From: CAVUFH01 sp963740835
Lineage (GTDB): Bacteria; Actinomycetota; Acidimicrobiia; IMCC26256; PALSA-610
Assembly: GCA_963740835.1 (NCBI GenBank)
Contig: CAVUFH010000007.1
Location: 372,001 to 436,000, forward strand
Length of the DNA: 64,000 bases
Direction of reading: 5' to 3'
Shown piece after piece: positions 53,269-61,147 of the stretch. Position 1 is the stretch's first letter. Each line of letters starts with the position of its first letter. The translations under genes were made by a program, and so were the position numbers. A model generated the notes under the pieces. That model saw only the letters and a list, made by a program, of their open reading frames with translations. It did no database searches and was not told where the DNA came from.

Positions 53269-54515
53269 GGCAGTTCCACCAGGATCGTCGTCGGTCCACC
53301 CGCGGGGCTGAGCACCTGCACCCAACCACCGAGCCCGCGCACCCGCTCTTCGAGGCCGGCGAGGCCGGTGCCCTTCGCGACGTCGGCGCCGCCGACGCCG
53401 TCGTCGGTCACGTCGATCGCGAGCCGGTCACCCCGGCGCGCGATCGTGACCGACGCCTTGGTGGCGTTGCTGTGCTTGGCGATGTTCGTGAGCGCCTCGA
53501 CCACGACGTAGTACGCCGCGCTCTCGACGGTCGCGGGCGGCCGCTGGGGCACGTCGACGTGCAGGTCGACGGGCACCGGTGCTCGAGCGACGATCGCGGA
53601 CAGCGCGGCGTCGAGGCCGCGGTCCTCGAGGATCGCGGGGTGGAACCCGCGCACGAGGTCACGCAGCTCGGAGAGCGCGGCCTTGGTCTCGTCGTGGGCG
53701 CCGGCGAGCAGCCGGCGCGACCGCTCGGGATCGTCGTCGAAGTGCTGCTCGGCACGACCGAGGTCCATCGCGACGCCGACGAGCCGCGCCTGGGCACCGT
53801 CGTGCAGGTTGCGCTCGATCCGCCGGCGCTCGGCGTCGGCCGAGTCGACCGCGGCGACGCGCCGCGCTTCGAGCCGCTGCATCTCGGCCACGTGCGCCGC
53901 GGACACAGACGGCCCGAGGAGCCCGCGCGCGATCGCGCGATCGAGCACGGCCACCCCATAGGTGAGCCAGGGCGATACGAACACCAAGCCGGCGATACCG
54001 ATGATCGCGGCGACGAACGCAGGTGCGCCGGCGCGCACGTCGAACAAGCCGAACTCGGCGCTATTGCCCGGCAGCGCGTTGACGTAGAGCGGCAGCGTCA
54101 GCAGTGCGAGCGAGAAGGACCACGACAGCACGACACCGACGTACGTGAACACGCCAACCGGCAGCTTCGCGAGGAGATACGCGATCTCCTTCCAGCGGCT
54201 CGCGGTCTTCGCGCGCGCCCACAGCCGGCCGAACCAGTTGGTGTCCGGCAGCGGCGGATGGGGATTGGCGAGGTCGAGCCCCAGCAGGGCGGCGAGCCGG
54301 CTGCGCTCGGCCCTCCCGAGTCCGACGGGCACGACGAACAGCAACCACGCGACCGGGATGGCGAGCGGGAAGGTGATGAGGAGGCCGAATGTGGTCGCGA
54401 GCAGGGTGATGATGATCGAGAACGCGATCGGACCGAACAGCACATCGAGCGCGATGTAGCACGCGGCGCGGGCAGTGCCCGCGGTGCGCCACGGTCGGAA
54501 GAGGTCGGCGATCAC
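53256..54515 (-). CDS. NarL-type sensor histidine kinase with large membrane domain
   Basis: The protein has about 419 residues from GTG 54515; the frame extends upstream but would enter the convergently placed SRPBCC gene end. Four to five membrane helices (SIIITLLATTFGLLITFPLA, then VGVVLSWSFSLALLTLPLYV and AFVAAIIGIAGLVFV) are followed by HisKA_3 with ERRRIERNLHDGAQARLVGV (the His in LHDG) and HATPase residues VVEALTNIAKHSNAT and DDGVGGA. It heads the operon with regulator, DUF4097, ATPase and two permeases. The N-terminal extent is uncertain. Confidence 0.85.
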   Translation of the reverse strand: MIADLFRPWRTAGTARAACYIALDVLFGPIAFSIIITLLATTFGLLITFPLAIPVAWLLFVVPVGLGRAERSRLAALLGLDLANPHPPLPDTNWFGRLWARAKTASRWKEIAYLLAKLPVGVFTYVGVVLSWSFSLALLTLPLYVNALPGNSAEFGLFDVRAGAPAFVAAIIGIAGLVFVSPWLTYGVAVLDRAIARGLLGPSVSAAHVAEMQRLEARRVAAVDSADAERRRIERNLHDGAQARLVGVAMDLGRAEQHFDDDPERSRRLLAGAHDETKAALSELRDLVRGFHPAILEDRGLDAALSAIVARAPVPVDLHVDVPQRPPATVESAAYYVVVEALTNIAKHSNATKASVTIARRGDRLAIDVTDDGVGGADVAKGTGLAGLEERVRGLGGWVQVLSPAGGPTTILVELPCAS

Positions 54516-54601
54516 GTCGACAACGGTAAAGAAGGTCGCGCCCGGCCACCATCCGGTACACCCCTGTCTTGCCGGTAGGGATATCCCTACTTCGTCATCG
54601 C

Positions 54602-55123
54602 TCAGCTCGATGCGTCCCAGCCTTCCGGTGGTCCGATCGTCGCGGCATCGGGGCCGAACGCCTCGACGTACTTCCCGTGCACTTCCCCCCAGCGCTGCCC
54701 GGGTGCGAAGTCGGGCGCGGTTCCCGCGAGCTCGGCCTCGAGCAGGTCGAGGCACTCGTGCCAACCCGCGCCATCGCGCGCGGCCTTGCCGACATCGTCG
54801 AAGGTGTCGGTGAGCGTGAGCCGCGTCCCGTCGCCCGCGGGGTCGAGCTCGAAACGCAGGCGATCGGTACCCCAGCGGATCTCGAGCAGTCGCGGCGGCT
54901 CGAACGCGAGCACCTCACCGTCGAACTCGAAATCGTGGGCATCGGAGAAGAACCGCAGCTTGCCCCTCGGCTCGAAGTCGCCTTCGACGTTGTCGGGGAA
55001 CCATGCCTGCAAGTGTTGGGGCTGGGTCAGCGCGCGCCACACCTTCTCCGGTGCGTGGGGGAGCTGGCGCGTGAACACGAGTTGCGGCGGCTGCGCGCCG
55101 CGAACGAGTCGTCCGAGTGTCAT
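54602..55123 (-). CDS. SRPBCC/AHSA1-family protein
   Basis: The protein has 173 residues. QLVFTRQLPHAPEKVWRALT is the typical first strand-helix of the START/AHSA1 fold, followed by FDGEVLAFEPPRLLEIRW and GWHECLDLLEAELAG, the long C-terminal helix. The fold binds hydrophobic ligands. It lies 73 bases after an ArsR gene on the same strand, a common pair in soil actinobacteria, suggesting regulation by ArsR. Confidence 0.85.
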   Translation of the reverse strand: MTLGRLVRGAQPPQLVFTRQLPHAPEKVWRALTQPQHLQAWFPDNVEGDFEPRGKLRFFSDAHDFEFDGEVLAFEPPRLLEIRWGTDRLRFELDPAGDGTRLTLTDTFDDVGKAARDGAGWHECLDLLEAELAGTAPDFAPGQRWGEVHGKYVEAFGPDAATIGPPEGWDASS

Positions 55124-55196
55124 GCGAACCTCCGTTCGTCTCCACGGTTCACCGATCCGATGGTGGCCGTTCCGATGATCGCCGCGTCATGGCCGT

Positions 55197-55538
55197 TCAG
55201 GTCATGCCGTCGGGCATGGTTTCGAGCTCCCGCTCGAGACCGTCGAGGCTGGCTTCCCACATCTCGCGATACGGCGCGAGCCAATCGTCGATCGCGTGCA
55301 ACGGTGTGGCGCGGACGCGATAGAGGCGGCGTTGGGCGTCGCGACGAACCTCGACCAACCCGGCCTGCCGCAGCACGCGCAGGTGCTTCGACACCGCGGG
55401 CTGGCTCAGCGCGAGCGCGGTCACCAGCTCCCCCACCGGCCGCTCCGCACCCTGCAACAGATCGAGGATGCGCCGGCGGTTGGGCTCGGCCAGGACCTCG
55501 AACGGGTCCGCAAGTGTCTCGATCGCGAGGGTGACCAC
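55197..55538 (-). CDS. ArsR-family regulator
   Basis: This 113-residue protein has a winged helix (DPFEVLAEPNRRRILDLLQG, then VSKHLRVLRQAGLVEVRRDA). No Cys metal site of the classical ArsR type is evident; C-terminal residues PLHAIDDWLAPYREMW are of the SRPBCC-paired subtype. GTG 55538 lies 5 nt below the -10-like AATATA. It probably represses itself and the AHSA1-like gene. Confidence 0.9.
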   Translation of the reverse strand: MVTLAIETLADPFEVLAEPNRRRILDLLQGAERPVGELVTALALSQPAVSKHLRVLRQAGLVEVRRDAQRRLYRVRATPLHAIDDWLAPYREMWEASLDGLERELETMPDGMT

Positions 55539-55543
55539 CGCCT

Positions 55544-55573
55544 TATATTGCTATCTATGTATATAGCTGTCAA
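55544..55573 (-). promoter_or_regulatory. Promoter and ArsR-type operator
   Basis: On the minus strand TTGACA (55573 to 55568) and AATATA (55549 to 55544) are 18 nt apart. GCTAT and ATAGC (55550-55554, 55563-55567) form an inverted repeat in the spacer. GTG 55538 begins 5 nt after the -10, implying a leaderless mRNA. Confidence 0.6.
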
Positions 55574-55604
55574 GGCATTCATCGTGATCCGCGAGGATGC
55601 GCGG

Positions 55605-56459
55605 ATGGATCGACGGGTTGCGTTCGTCACCGGCGCGAGTCGGGGCATCGGGAAGGCCTGCGCGGTGCACCTCGCGCGTGCGGGGTTCGATGTTGCGGTG
55701 CTGGCGCGCACCGCGGTCGACGGCGAGGCGCGCGAGCACTCCTCCACCGTTGCCCGTTCGGACACGACGCCGCTGCCGGGCAGCCTCGCAACGACCGCGG
55801 CCCTGATCCGGGCCGAGGGGCGCGACGCCCTCGCGTGTGTCGGTGATCTGCTCGATCGCGCGTCGCTCGGTGCCGCGGCCACGATGGTGCTCGAACGATG
55901 GGGCCGAGTCGACGTGCTCGTCAACAACGCGCGCTACATCGGCCCGGGCCACATGGACCGGTTCCTCGACACGCCGACGGACCTGCTCGACAAGCACCTC
56001 GACGCGAACGTGATGGCGCCGCTCGTCCTCGCGCGCCTACTGCTGCCGCAGATGGTCGGCCGCGGTTCCGGGCTCATCGCGAACGTCACGTCGGGAGTTG
56101 CGTGGATGGACCCGAAAGCCCCGGCGGGCGAAGGTGGTTGGGGCCTCGGCTACGCGATCTCGAAAGGCGGCCTGCACCGCGCGGCCGGCGTGCTGCACGC
56201 GGAGCTCCACGGTTCAGGCGTTGCCTGCGTGAACGTCGAACCGGGTTACGTCGCGACCGAGCGCATCGCGCAGGACATGGCGACGTTCGGCTTCGACGCG
56301 AGCGGCGGCGCACCGCCCGACGCGATCGGCGCCGCGGTCGCGTGGCTCGCGACGGGCGACCGGGCGCTCGCCTACAGCGGTACAACGGTCGCCGCCCAGG
56401 AGGTGTGCGCGGCCGAGGGCCTGCTGCCGGGCTTCACACCTGTCCCGAACCCCGGTTGA
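55605..56459 (+). CDS. Short-chain dehydrogenase/reductase
   Basis: The protein has 284 residues from ATG 55605. VAFVTGASRGIGKACAVHLA is the TGxxxGxG NAD(P) site; VDVLVNNARYIGPG has the NNA motif. ANVTSGVAWMDP carries the catalytic Ser, and YAISKGGLHRAAGVLHAEL the YxxxK pair. VEPGYVATERIAQDMA follows the active site. NADPH preference is suggested by SRGIGK with a following Lys. The ArsR gene is divergent. The 3' end falls in a tandem repeat. Confidence 0.9.
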   Translation: MDRRVAFVTGASRGIGKACAVHLARAGFDVAVLARTAVDGEAREHSSTVARSDTTPLPGSLATTAALIRAEGRDALACVGDLLDRASLGAAATMVLERWGRVDVLVNNARYIGPGHMDRFLDTPTDLLDKHLDANVMAPLVLARLLLPQMVGRGSGLIANVTSGVAWMDPKAPAGEGGWGLGYAISKGGLHRAAGVLHAELHGSGVACVNVEPGYVATERIAQDMATFGFDASGGAPPDAIGAAVAWLATGDRALAYSGTTVAAQEVCAAEGLLPGFTPVPNPG

Positions 56460-56524
56460 CGCGTCCCGAACCCCGGTTGACGCGTCCCGAACCCGGTTGA
56501 CGCGTCCCGAACCCGGGCTGACGC
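56442..56524 (+). repeat. Four-copy 20-21-bp tandem repeat spanning the SDR stop codon
   Basis: Units of GTCCCGAACCCCGGTTGACGC and variants run 56442-56462, 56463-56483, 56484-56503 and 56504-56524. The second unit repeats the first exactly, including the TGA used as the SDR stop; the others differ slightly. Confidence 0.75.
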
Positions 56525-56657
56525 GGGCGGTCGCCGCTCCGCTGTCCGGTGCTCATTTCGACCACGCAGCGTCAACATTCGCGAATCACCCATCCGACCT
56601 GCGCATGCGCGTCGGATCATGGGTACTGAACCGCGCGAGACGCGAGAGGCATGCGGG

Positions 56658-56915
56658 ATGCACGACCGAGCGCAAGACATCCGCCTGGCGAACACCCGGC
56701 TGGTCGTCGCGGTCGCGCGGTCCTACCAAGGGCGCGGGCTGCCGCTCGACACGCTCGTCGAGGAAGGCAACGCGGGCCTGCTCCGCGCGGCCGAGCAGTT
56801 CGACTGGCGCGCCGGTCACAAGTTCTCGCCCTACGCCGCGTCGTGGATCCGCCAGTCGATCCAACATGCGATCGCCCGCTGCGACGGCGGCGTCACCGGA
56901 CGGCAATCGGCCTGA
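56658..56915 (+). CDS. Stand-alone sigma-70 region 2 protein
   Basis: The protein has 85 residues from ATG 56658 (an upstream ATG 56619 lacks a good SD). It contains RLANTRLVVAVARSYQGRGL, then LVEEGNAGLLRAAEQFDWRA, then FSPYAASWIRQSIQHAIAR, a full region 2 of a sigma-70 factor (2.1 to 2.4), with W-IRQ at the -10-reading helix. Regions 3 and 4 are missing: a stop follows at 56915 and the next gene begins within 60 bases. It may be a truncated sigma factor or a small sigma-like regulator. Confidence 0.72.
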   Translation: MHDRAQDIRLANTRLVVAVARSYQGRGLPLDTLVEEGNAGLLRAAEQFDWRAGHKFSPYAASWIRQSIQHAIARCDGGVTGRQSA

Positions 56916-56971
56916 GTCGCGGCTCCGTCGGAGCTGCGTCGAATTGCGCGCCGGCGTCTAGATTTTCGCCC

Positions 56972-57790
56972 GTGCGCGTCGGCATCCACCTCCCGCAGTA
57001 CGGACGCGTCGCGAGTGCGGCGGCCATCACGCGCGCCGCGCAGCACGCGGAGACGCTCGGCTTCGCGGACGTGTGGGTCAGCGACCACGTCGTGCACCCG
57101 GCAGAGCAGTCGTACCCGTCGCCGTACCTGCTCGACCCGATCGTGACACTCGCTTGGGCCGCAGCGGTGACGGAATCGATCGGGCTGGGCACGAGCGTGC
57201 TCGTCCTCCCGCAACACAATCCGCTCGAGCTCGCGAACATGCTGGCATCGATCGACAGCCTGAGTGGTGGGCGGTTGCGGATCGGAGTGGGTGTCGGGTG
57301 GTCGCAGCGTGAGTTCGACGCACTCGGCTACGACTTCGCCGACCGCGGTGCTCGCACCGACGAGATCATCGAGCTGCTCCGCACTGCGTGGCGCGATGAC
57401 CCGGCCTCGTTCCACGGTGCGCACTACTCGTTCGACGACATCCGCGTCGTGCCCCGCCCTGCGCACGAGATCCCGATCTGGGTCGGCGGGAGCAGCGAGC
57501 GCGCGTACCGGCGCGGCGTCGCGCTCGGCGACGGTTGCCAGATCATCGGCGTCACGCCGGAGGAAGCCGCGCCGGTGATCGACCGGTTGCGCCGCGACCG
57601 GCCCGAGGACACGTTCACGATCTCGCTGCGGACCGGGTGGGACGCGCTCGGCATGGATCCCGAACGGATCCGCGACGAGTACCACGCGTTCGCGGAAGCG
57701 GGCGTCCAGCACGTTGTCAGCGCGCCGTGGCGGAGCAACCTCGACGACTGGCTCCGCGCGATGGACCTCCTCGCCGACATCACCCGCTGA
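56972..57790 (+). CDS. LLM-class F420-dependent oxidoreductase
   Basis: The protein has 272 residues from GTG 56972. VGIHLPQYGRVASAAAITRA and FADVWVSDHVVHP give the first strands and the loop bearing the cofactor His. SIGLGTSVLVLPQHNPLELA and RLRIGVGVGWSQREFDALGY hold the phosphate-binding GVGVGW, typical of F420-dependent LLM enzymes. IPIWVGGSSERAYRRGVALG and FTISLRTGWDALGMDP complete the barrel. Substrate unknown; no operon partner. Confidence 0.85.
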   Translation: MRVGIHLPQYGRVASAAAITRAAQHAETLGFADVWVSDHVVHPAEQSYPSPYLLDPIVTLAWAAAVTESIGLGTSVLVLPQHNPLELANMLASIDSLSGGRLRIGVGVGWSQREFDALGYDFADRGARTDEIIELLRTAWRDDPASFHGAHYSFDDIRVVPRPAHEIPIWVGGSSERAYRRGVALGDGCQIIGVTPEEAAPVIDRLRRDRPEDTFTISLRTGWDALGMDPERIRDEYHAFAEAGVQHVVSAPWRSNLDDWLRAMDLLADITR

Positions 57791-57804
57791 CCGGCCGCCC
57801 GGCG

Positions 57805-57850
57805 CTGTCAGTCCGGTTCGGGTGGCGCTGTCAGTCCGGTTCGGGTGGCG
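57805..57850. repeat. 23-bp tandem duplication spanning the DUF2461 stop codon
   Basis: The 23-bp unit beginning CTGTCAGTCCGG occurs twice exactly (57805-57827, 57828-57850). The minus-strand DUF2461 stop (57831-57833) lies in it, so the duplicated sequence copies the gene end. Confidence 0.7.
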
Positions 57851-58493
57851 CCGCGGTGCTCGGGCCGACGTGCTTGTCGAGCCAGCGGTTCATCGGCGCG
57901 GCCGCGCGCCACGCGTCGACGATCCGGTCGCGCGCGGCCTTGGTGGACACCCACTTCGGCGCGCCGAAGGTCCGCCCCGCGTGACAGCCCTTCCAGCGGA
58001 GCAGCTCGATGCGGGGGTGGTCCTTCGCGAACCCGCGCGGCGCGGACTTCAGCGCGTCGTGCGGCGCAACCTCGAAGCGCTGCTTGCGCACCGCCGCGAT
58101 CGCGTTCTCCATCGCCGGGCCCGACCGTGCGTCGGCGATCGCGGCGCGCCACCGCTCGAGCTGGTCGGGTGCGAACACGTAGTAGCCGGATCCCGCGTAG
58201 AGGCCTTCGGCACCCAGCATCACGTAGTAGTGCGTGCCGCCCGGCCCTTCGGTCAGCGCCGCCGCGCTCGTCTTGTACGGGCTCTTGTCCTTCGAGAACC
58301 GCGTGTCGCGGTTGGGGCGGAACAGACGCAGGGGGCCGAACTCCTTCTCGATCAGTTCCGAGAGCGCGAGGAACGGGGCCTTCACCGACGCGTCGTACAC
58401 GGCGCGGTGTGCCTGCCAGTAGTCGCGCGAGTTGTCGGCCTCGAGCCCGACGTAGAACTCGAACGCGTCCGGCGGCCATCCGGTGAACACCAT
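57831..58493 (-). CDS. DUF2461 family protein
   Basis: The protein has 220 residues from ATG 58493. WPPDAFEFYVGLEADNSRDYW, then PNRDTRFSKDKSPYKTSAAA and PRGFAKDHPRIELLRWKG are highly conserved blocks of DUF2461 (TIGR02453-like). No structural or enzymatic function is established for the family. The gene ends in the tandem duplication noted nearby. It is divergent from a TMEM175-like gene at 58550. Confidence 0.88.
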   Translation of the reverse strand: MVFTGWPPDAFEFYVGLEADNSRDYWQAHRAVYDASVKAPFLALSELIEKEFGPLRLFRPNRDTRFSKDKSPYKTSAAALTEGPGGTHYYVMLGAEGLYAGSGYYVFAPDQLERWRAAIADARSGPAMENAIAAVRKQRFEVAPHDALKSAPRGFAKDHPRIELLRWKGCHAGRTFGAPKWVSTKAARDRIVDAWRAAAPMNRWLDKHVGPSTAAPPEPD

Positions 58494-58549
58494 GTTCGGA
58501 GCGTAGCCAGCCGGTCTTGCTGAGGGACCGAGCGTCCTAGCCTGCAACG

Positions 58550-59173
58550 GTGCCGAAGAATCGACTCGAAGCGTTCTCGGACGGTGTGTTCGCGATCGTC
58601 ATCACCCTGCTGGTTCTCGAGCTGCGGCCACCGGATGTATCGGAGCACGAGAGCCTCGCGCATGCGCTGTGGCAGCAGTGGCCGAACTACCTCGCGTACT
58701 TCGTCAGCTTCGCAGTGATCGGCGTGATGTGGCTCAACCACCATCGCATCTTCGAGCAGGTACGCATGGTCGACGGCGGCCTCCTCGCGCTCAACCTGAA
58801 CCTGTTGTTGTGGACCGCGCTCATCCCGTTCCCGACCGCCGTTGTCGCCGACTACATCCGCGACGGTGGGGCCAACGCCCGCACCGCGGTCGCCTTCTAC
58901 AGCGCGGTGCTGCTGCTCTGCGCGATCTCCTTCAACGCGCTCTACGCGTGGTCACTGCACGACGACCGCATCCTCGGTGTCCACATGGAGCCCGATGTCA
59001 TGCGCGCGGCGCGGCGCCGGTTCGCGATCGGCATCTTCGTATACCTGCTGGCCCTCGTGCTGTCGTTCCTCGTGCCGTACGTCGCGCTCGCGCTCCACGG
59101 CGTCGTTGCTCTCTATTACGTGTTCGACCAAGCGTCGGTGCCGGTCACTGACGCGCCGGCACCGACGGACTGA
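58550..59173 (+). CDS. TMEM175/DUF1211-type potassium-channel-like protein
   Basis: The protein has 207 residues. KNRLEAFSDGVFAIVITLLVLEL is the first helix with the FSD motif that lines the pore in TMEM175 channels. WPNYLAYFVSFAVIGVMWLNHHRIF, NLNLLLWTALIPFPTAVVA, VAFYSAVLLLCAISFNALYAW and YLLALVLSFLVPYVALALHG give the other membrane segments, about six in all. Starts at GTG 58550. It probably conducts K+; related bacterial channels are dimers of this size. Confidence 0.85.
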   Translation: MPKNRLEAFSDGVFAIVITLLVLELRPPDVSEHESLAHALWQQWPNYLAYFVSFAVIGVMWLNHHRIFEQVRMVDGGLLALNLNLLLWTALIPFPTAVVADYIRDGGANARTAVAFYSAVLLLCAISFNALYAWSLHDDRILGVHMEPDVMRAARRRFAIGIFVYLLALVLSFLVPYVALALHGVVALYYVFDQASVPVTDAPAPTD

Positions 59174-59177
59174 TCGC

Positions 59178-59615
59178 TCACGCGGCGGGACGACGCGTCC
59201 AACACGCGACCAACAGCTCGTACACGAACCCGATCGCGCCGTCGAGGACGAGCGGTTCGTCTTCGCCCTCGTAGCGGAGCACCGAGATGTCGGTGCCGGC
59301 GCCGTGGATGAGCGTGGTGTGGTGGATGCGGCGCCGCTCGGGGTGCCGGCTGGGCCGGGTACTGACCGAGCCGTCATCCTCCATGGGCGCGGCCCAGCCG
59401 CCCGTGTCGAGCACGATCGCGCTCGCGCCCCGCGGTGGGCAGCACCAGTCGGGGATCTCGCGCGCGACACCTGACCAGAACGGGACGAGCACGAAGTCAT
59501 CGCCGTCGCGAAGCCGAACCGCGAACAAGCGGGCCGGATCGCAACCCGGCGGGAGCGTGCGAACGCGCGCGTCGACAGCGAGCGCGAGCGCGACAGGATC
59601 GGCGATCGTGAGCAA
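59178..59615 (-). CDS. Unrecognised protein of 145 residues
   Basis: The sequence begins MLTIADPVALALAVDARVRT and has a central WCCPPRGASAIVLDTGGWAA and an acidic C-terminus (VLRYEGEDEPLVLDGAIGFV). It has no signal peptide and no known domain. It is convergent with the TMEM175-like gene (4-base gap). I make no functional call. Confidence 0.5.
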   Translation of the reverse strand: MLTIADPVALALAVDARVRTLPPGCDPARLFAVRLRDGDDFVLVPFWSGVAREIPDWCCPPRGASAIVLDTGGWAAPMEDDGSVSTRPSRHPERRRIHHTTLIHGAGTDISVLRYEGEDEPLVLDGAIGFVYELLVACWTRRPAA

Positions 59616-59772
59616 GGCAGAACCTCCATCTCGATATGGGCATCCGTTGCGGCAGATGGCCGTTGCGGCCGATCGGCCGTTGTGGGAGATGGGTGGTCAG
59701 GAACCACCGATGGAGGCTCGGGTCACCGAACGCTGATGCGGGGCAACCTATCTTGCGGCTCGGACACCTTCG

Positions 59773-60378
59773 CTAGTCGGTGCCGTTGTTCCGTGCGAGG
59801 AACGACGCCCGGTCGTTCGTGTGCGGGAAGGGCTCGTCGGGCACGTCGACGCCGAGGAACGCGCACAACGGCTCCCAACCCTCGGTGACGCGGTAGACGA
59901 GAAGACGATCCGGATCGATCTCGGCGCGCACGTCGGCGCTGTGCTGCTCGAACCGGACCATCGCATGCTCCGGGTCGCCGGGCACACCGCCGAGATCGCG
60001 GTCCACGATCACTTCGCGCACCATGTCGTCCCAAGTGCCCAAGCCGCCGTTGACGATCGGCGTGTACACCGTCTCGCGGAAGCTCTCGTACCAATCCTTC
60101 GGGTCGCGTTCAGAGAGCAGCACCTTCGCATCGGGATACTCGACTGCGAGCTCGCGCCAGAACGCGGCGCCGGGCCAGTCGACCGTCGCGGTGTAGCCGT
60201 CGTAGATCGTGTCCCAGTCCGCGGCACCGCGCGCCGCCGCGAGGAACAACTCGTTGTGCTCGGGATGGAGGAACACCTCGTGCATGTGGTGCGTGCGGAA
60301 CCCGAGCTGTTCGAGCGCGGTGTACAACGAGAACGTGCCGGTTCGGCCCCACCCCGCGCCAATCACTTGCAGTGTCAT
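59773..60378 (-). CDS. Sulfotransferase family protein
   Basis: The protein has 201 residues. LQVIGAGWGRTGTFSLYTAL contains the 5'-PSB loop (GxGRTGT) for PAPS binding. LSERDPKDWYESFRETVY, near residue 90, matches the 3'-PB region with the conserved Ser-Arg, and WEPLCAFLGVDVPDEPFPHTN ends the core as in Sulfotransfer_4-type proteins. It is likely cytosolic. Acceptor unknown. The start lies 30 bases downstream of the glutamine amidotransferase end. Confidence 0.82.
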   Translation of the reverse strand: MTLQVIGAGWGRTGTFSLYTALEQLGFRTHHMHEVFLHPEHNELFLAAARGAADWDTIYDGYTATVDWPGAAFWRELAVEYPDAKVLLSERDPKDWYESFRETVYTPIVNGGLGTWDDMVREVIVDRDLGGVPGDPEHAMVRFEQHSADVRAEIDPDRLLVYRVTEGWEPLCAFLGVDVPDEPFPHTNDRASFLARNNGTD

Positions 60379-60407
60379 ACCGGCAGTGTGGCATCAAACC
60401 GGGCGAC

Positions 60408-61113
60408 TCAGTCGACAATGAAGTTGGCGATCCAGCGGGCGATCGTGGCGCGATCGAGCGGTTGGGTGAGCGATGCGCGGGCGCGGGCGACGGGCGCGGC
60501 ACCGATCAGTTCGACCCGACCCGCGAGCAAGTGATCCGCGAGCGGCCGCACGAACTCCGGATGGGCTTGGAGCGTCCACGCGCGCTCCCCCACCGCGAGA
60601 CCGGCGACCGGGCAGTAGCCGCTGGTGGACGACGCGATCACGCGCGCGTCCGGCGGCACGACGACGACTTGGTCCTGATGGCTCGCGAGCAGCGCGAAGC
60701 GTGCGAGCGGTGGATCCATGCACGGCAGCGGGTCGATGACGTCGTACTCCTGCACGCCGACTCCCCATCCCGTGGCGGCGCGCGCGACCTTTCCGCCGAG
60801 CGCTTGCGCGAGCAGCTGGTGCCCGAAGCAGATACCGACATACCGGTGCTCTTCGCGCGACGATCTCCCGGTGGAGCGCCTCGGCGTCGGCGAGCCAGGG
60901 GACGTCGTCGTAGGTCGACAGCCGGCTCGGCGAACAGATCCAGGCGTCACACTCGGCGAGCGAATCCGGGAAGCGTCCGTCGTCCAGCGCGTACGGGACG
61001 AGCTCGATGCCGAGCGGTGCGAGCAACGCGTCGAATAGCTCCGGGTAGTCACCGGCGATGTGCACGCTCTTCGGGTCGACGTGCCCGACCACGAGCAACC
61101 CGACGCGCGTCAC
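60408..61113 (-). CDS. Class I glutamine amidotransferase, frameshifted
   Basis: It starts at GTG 61113 with VGLLVVGHVDPKSVHIAGDY and LAECDAWICSPSRLSTYDDV. The frame is lost near 60860 and resumes as YVGICFGHQLLAQALGGKV, with the nucleophile Cys in GICFGH, then LLASHQDQVVVVPPDARVIAS, where the His may belong to the triad, and WTLQAHPEFV with the second His and Glu. Restored length is about 235 residues, typical for GMP-synthase-like stand-alone amidotransferases. The adjacent LLM gene starts in the same direction just upstream. Confidence 0.85.
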
Positions 61114-61147
61114 GAATCGCTCCACGCGCGACGAGCAGTACAACGCC

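Noticed and set aside
56442..56524. Four-copy repeat resembling a mini CRISPR array
   Set aside because: Units are contiguous without spacers and include the end of a coding gene; it is a tandem repeat.
56619..56657. Earlier ATG for the sigma region 2 protein
   Set aside because: No SD and the added residues are outside the conserved region; ATG 56658 has AGAGG at suitable spacing.
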